Assembly (NCBI GenBank): GCA_963971225.1
Contig: OZ020270.1
Coordinates: forward strand, 1,736,001 to 1,800,000
Direction of reading: 5' to 3'
Length of the DNA: 64,000 bases
Origin: Melieria omissa
Taxonomy: Eukaryota > Arthropoda > Insecta > Diptera > Ulidiidae
Shown in pieces: positions 60,964 through 64,000 of this stretch (within the stretch, counting starts at the first letter, position 1; the number at the start of each line of letters is the position of its first letter). Position numbers and translations under genes: made by a program. The notes beneath the pieces were generated by a model. It saw only the letters and a list, made by a program, of their open reading frames with translations, did no database searches and was not told the DNA's origin.

Positions 60964-61532
60964 AATATATAATATAATATAATATAATATAATATAATAT
61001 AATATAATATAATATAATATAATATAATATAATATAATATAATATAATATAATATAATATAATATAATATAATATAATATAATATAATATAATATAATAT
61101 AATATAATATAATATAATATAATATAATATAATATAATATAATATAATATAATATAATATAATATAATATAATATAATATAATATAATATAATATAATAT
61201 AATATAATATAATATAATATAATATAATATAATATAATATAATATAATATAATATAATATAATATAATATAATATAATATAATATAATATTATATATAAT
61301 ATAATATAATATAATATAATATAATATAATATAATATAATATAATATAATATAATATAATATAATATAATATAATATAATATAATATAATATAATATAAT
61401 ATAATATAATATAATATAATATAATATAATATAATATAATATAATATAATATAATATAATATAATATAATATAATATAATATAATATAATATAATATAAT
61501 ATAATATAATATAACATAATATAATATAATAT
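60964..61532. repeat. (AATAT)n satellite-like array, left part
   Basis: About 570 bp of the 5-bp unit AATAT, with a single phase change near 61290. The long ILYYIILYYI frame on the - strand is an artefact of this array. Confidence 0.95.
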
Positions 61533-61969
61533 TGTAACGATGAGCCAGTCTGTCGCGGTGCAAAGCAACCCTGCCGCTACGTGCCGTGCCATAACCCAAT
61601 CTGGCAACTTCACTGTCAACCAGACTGGCTCGCTGTATACCGATCTGCCACTTTATAGCCCACCGGCCTCGCGCAAGATCGTTCTCGCAAATCTGGCAAC
61701 GTGCGAGAACGATCTGCGCGACGGCCGGACAGAGTATAAAAGGTGGCCAGATGCGGTACAGCGAGCCAGTCTGGTTTTGACAAGTGAAGTTGCCACACGG
61801 AATAATCAAGCAAATACTTAAGTGTACGAACAGTAAAGTGTAAACTGTGAATAATAAAGTGACTGTTGGTGTATTTTATTGTCTGCGTTTAAGAAACTGA
61901 CTGTGTTTTATTTTCAAATCACACAATCCAGAGATACGTGACAGCCCACTAGACTTAATATTCGTAACA
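61533..61969 (+). mobile_element. Solo LTR of the mdg3-like family (437 bp)
   Basis: It starts TGTAACGATGAGCC and ends ATTCGTAACA, with ATAT on both sides. It corresponds to the LTRs at 49522 and 54891 read on the - strand (shared TGCAAAGCAACCCTG, AGAACGATCTGCGCG and GAGTATAAAAGG-like blocks). The TATA box near 61734 and AATAAAG near 61853 set the sense strand. No internal region is present, so it is a recombination product. Confidence 0.87.
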
Positions 61970-62336
61970 ATATAATATAATATAATATAATATAATATAA
62001 TATAATATAATATAATATAATATAATATAATATAATATAATATAATATAATATAATATAATATAATATAATATAATATAATATAATATAATATAATATAA
62101 TATAATATAATATAATATAATATAATATAATATAATATAATATAATATAATATAATATAATATAATATAATATAATATAATATAATATAATATAATATAA
62201 TATAATATAATATAATATAATATAATATAATATAATATAATATAATATAATATAATATAATATAATATAATATAATATAATATAATATAATATAATATAA
62301 TATAATATAATATAATATAATATAATATAATATAAT
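61970..62336. repeat. (AATAT)n satellite-like array, right part
   Basis: Continuation of the array after the solo LTR, very regular, ending at the Helentron start. Confidence 0.95.
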
Positions 62337-62471
62337 CTTATATATAAAATTCTCGTGTCACAGTGTTTGTTACCGTACTCCTCCGAAACGGCTTGACCTA
62401 TTTTTATGAAATTTTACATGCATATTCAGTAGGTCTGAGAATCGGCTACTAACTAACTTCTATACCCCTAA

Positions 62472-63780
62472 GGGGCGTGGCACATTTTTGTGACCCAATT
62501 ATTCTGCTGAACTACAAGTCACAGAGGAATGAAACTTAGCATGAACCTATCATGTAATCATATCTCTCGACAGACGGAATGAGGCTGGTTTTGGACAACG
62601 GGGCGTGGCACCACCCATACAAGCAAAATCTTTAAAATAGAATATCTTCGAAATTATAAGTAGCACAATATTAAAATTTAGTACCCCGTCGTCCCATAGA
62701 TGAGTCATTCTAATGATAAGATTTTATGGGCGTTGGACAAGGGGCGTGGCACATTTTTTGTGACCCAAATATTTTGTTGAACTATAAGTCGCTTGGCAGC
62801 CGCCGTGGCTCAGTTGGTTAGTGCGCGGTCCAGCGAGTCGCATGCAGAGCGACGCAAGATCGAATACTGCATGTAGTAACACCTAAAAAAAAATAACGGG
62901 AAACTCGTTTTCTCTTTCGGTGGCTGTCCTCTCAGCTGGAAATGGCAAACCTCTGAGAGTAAAAATTGCCTATGAAAAAGCTCCCAACCTGCCGTTCGGA
63001 ACCGGCATAAAACTGTAGGTCCCTTCCACCCGCGTACAAAATTCACACGCACAACACGGGTGGTTGCGGGAAGCTAGGCCTTAGTCTCGCGTAAGCGGGC
63101 TGTCGTGCCAATCAATTAATTAAATTAAAATAAGTCGCTCAGCAATGAAACTTAGTACGAACCTACCATTTATTCATATATTTCGACAGAGGGAATGGGG
63201 CAAGTATTGGACGAGGGGGCGTGGCACCACCCATACCAACAAAATCTTTAAAATAGAATATCTTCGAAATTATAAGTAGCACAACATTAAAATTTAGTAC
63301 CCCGTCGTCCCATAGATGAGTCATTCTAATGATAAGATTTTATGGGCGTTGGACAAGGGGCTTGGCACATTTTTTGTGACCCAAATATTTTGCTGAACTA
63401 TAAGTCGCTCAGCAATGAAACTTAGTACGAACCTACCATTTATTCATATATTTCGACAGAGGGAATGGGGCAAGTATTGGACGAGGGGGCGTGGCACCAC
63501 CCATACAAGCAAAATCTTTAAAATAGAATATCTTCGAAATTATAAGTAGCACAACATTAAACTTTAGTACCCCGTCGTCCCATAGATGAGTCATTCTAAT
63601 GATAAGATTTTATGGGCGTTGGACAAGGGGCGTGGCACATTTTTTGTGACCCAAATATTTTGCTGAACTATAAGTCGCTCAGCAATGAAACTTAGTACGG
63701 ATCTACCATTTTTTCTTTTGACAGAGGGCATTGAATAAGGGGCAGGCATTGAATAAGAGGGCATGGCACCGCCCATATAA
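62472..63780 (+). repeat. Tandem repeats of about 270 bp in the Helentron
   Basis: GGGGCGTGGCAC-type marks occur at 62472, 62741, 63357 (with one change) and 63627. Intervals are 269, 616 (270 after removing the SINE and its duplication) and 270. The first unit is more diverged than the last two. Confidence 0.88.
62794..63130 (+). mobile_element. tRNA-derived SINE (337 bp)
   Basis: TAAGTCGCT is duplicated exactly on both sides (62785-62793 and 63131-63139). The head has an A box (TGGCTCAGTTGGTTAG) and a B-box-like AGATCGAATACTGC, so it derives from a tRNA. The tail ends TTAATTAAATTAAAA. The middle contains CATAAAACTGTAGGTCCCTT, which recalls the 3' region of fly non-LTR elements that could mobilise it. 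It lies in one unit of the Helentron repeat. Confidence 0.82.
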
Positions 63781-64000
63781 TTTAAATCCGGTTCAAGCGC
63801 AGTCCATTTCTTTACTGAAACTTAACAGCAAGATTGTTTATTTGTGGGCCTTGATTGCGTTAATCAGTAGCTCCTCCTCTTCCTTCAGTTGGTTTTCTTC
63901 GTCAATTTGCATCGCCATAGATTCGCCACCTCGCGTATTTCATTATAAAAAAACAACAAATGTCGTGCGAGACAAAGTTCGCGGGGTCAGCTAGTATAAT

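Larger units (their letters stand above)
62337..64000 (+). mobile_element. Helentron/DINE-1-like element with central tandem repeats
   Basis: The left end TTATATATAAAATTCTCGTG and a following CTCCTCCGAAACGGCTTGAC are typical of fly Helentron-type elements. The right part ends AAGTTCGCGGGGTCAGCTAG, also typical. Between lie about four units of roughly 270 bp. No Rep/helicase gene, so non-autonomous. A functional role is not indicated. Confidence 0.72.

Noticed and set aside
60862..61809. 315-codon frame on the - strand made of ILYYI repeats
   Set aside because: It is the translation of the (AATAT)n array and has no protein character.
60964..62336. CRISPR-like array
   Set aside because: Simple 5-bp repeat without spacers, in a eukaryotic context.
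62794..62870. Possible tRNA gene
   Set aside because: The A and B boxes belong to a SINE with exact flanking duplications and a retroposon tail. The B box is degenerate and no clover-leaf is convincing.

Overview
The window is eukaryotic transposon-rich DNA, most likely intergenic or pericentromeric sequence from a higher fly. A tephritid-like dipteran is my inference from the element mix: an errantivirus with env, an mdg3-like Ty3/gypsy element, several BEL/Pao elements, Tc1/mariner elements including a DD37E type, Transib, hAT, a Helentron with tandem repeats, a tRNA-derived SINE and long (AATAT)n arrays. I see no host gene. Almost every recognisable coding stretch belongs to a mobile element.

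Region 1-31 kb is one deep nest. A BEL/Pao polyprotein on the + strand (BEL #2) starts near 2185 and is interrupted at 2760 and again at 20531. Both interruptions carry target-site duplications, and the BEL reading frame resumes in phase after each. The first interruption (2761-20218) is bounded by hAT-like inverted ends with an 8-bp duplication. It contains two MITEs, a Tc1-like element, and a Transib (RAG1-related) element at 7174-18868 that has a 5-bp GGCCG duplication and RSS-like heptamer termini. Inside the Transib lie a Tc3-like element and a 6.5-kb near-perfect palindrome (9470-15951) centred on a TTAA-flanked foldback element. The second interruption (20532-27848) is a DD37E element filled by an intact-looking hAT-like element (754-aa ORF), a deleted mariner carrying its own TTAA element, and an intact mariner. 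BEL #2 then continues through RT, RNase H, integrase and the C-terminal domain to about 31 kb. A separate BEL/Pao 5' part with a PHD-finger Gag (BEL #1) lies on the - strand at 1-2152.

Region 31-38 kb is a nearly complete errantivirus on the - strand: 284-bp LTRs, CGTG duplication, gag, pol and env. Its pol is split by a frameshift before integrase.

Region 39-46 kb holds a third BEL Gag/protease (- strand), interrupted by a solo LTR and by a non-LTR retrotransposon with a poly-A tail. Part of this is repeated in tandem with a period of 4456 bp.

Region 46-64 kb has an internally deleted mariner, a second Transib relic, and a decayed mdg3-like element (49522-55346). Beyond these are a CAGGCATG-ended element with a non-LTR relic inside, a second DD37E element sitting in a Helentron repeat, and non-LTR fragments. 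It ends with a hAT-type MITE, two (AATAT)n arrays split by a solo LTR, and a Helentron with about 270-bp tandem repeats, one of which holds a SINE.

Two proteins look potentially functional transposases: the hAT-like 754-aa protein (21225-23489) and the 344-aa mariner transposase (26041-27075). The errantivirus Gag and Env frames are also open. Everything else is broken by frameshifts, stops, deletions or nested insertions. All family names come from motifs read by eye, without a database search.
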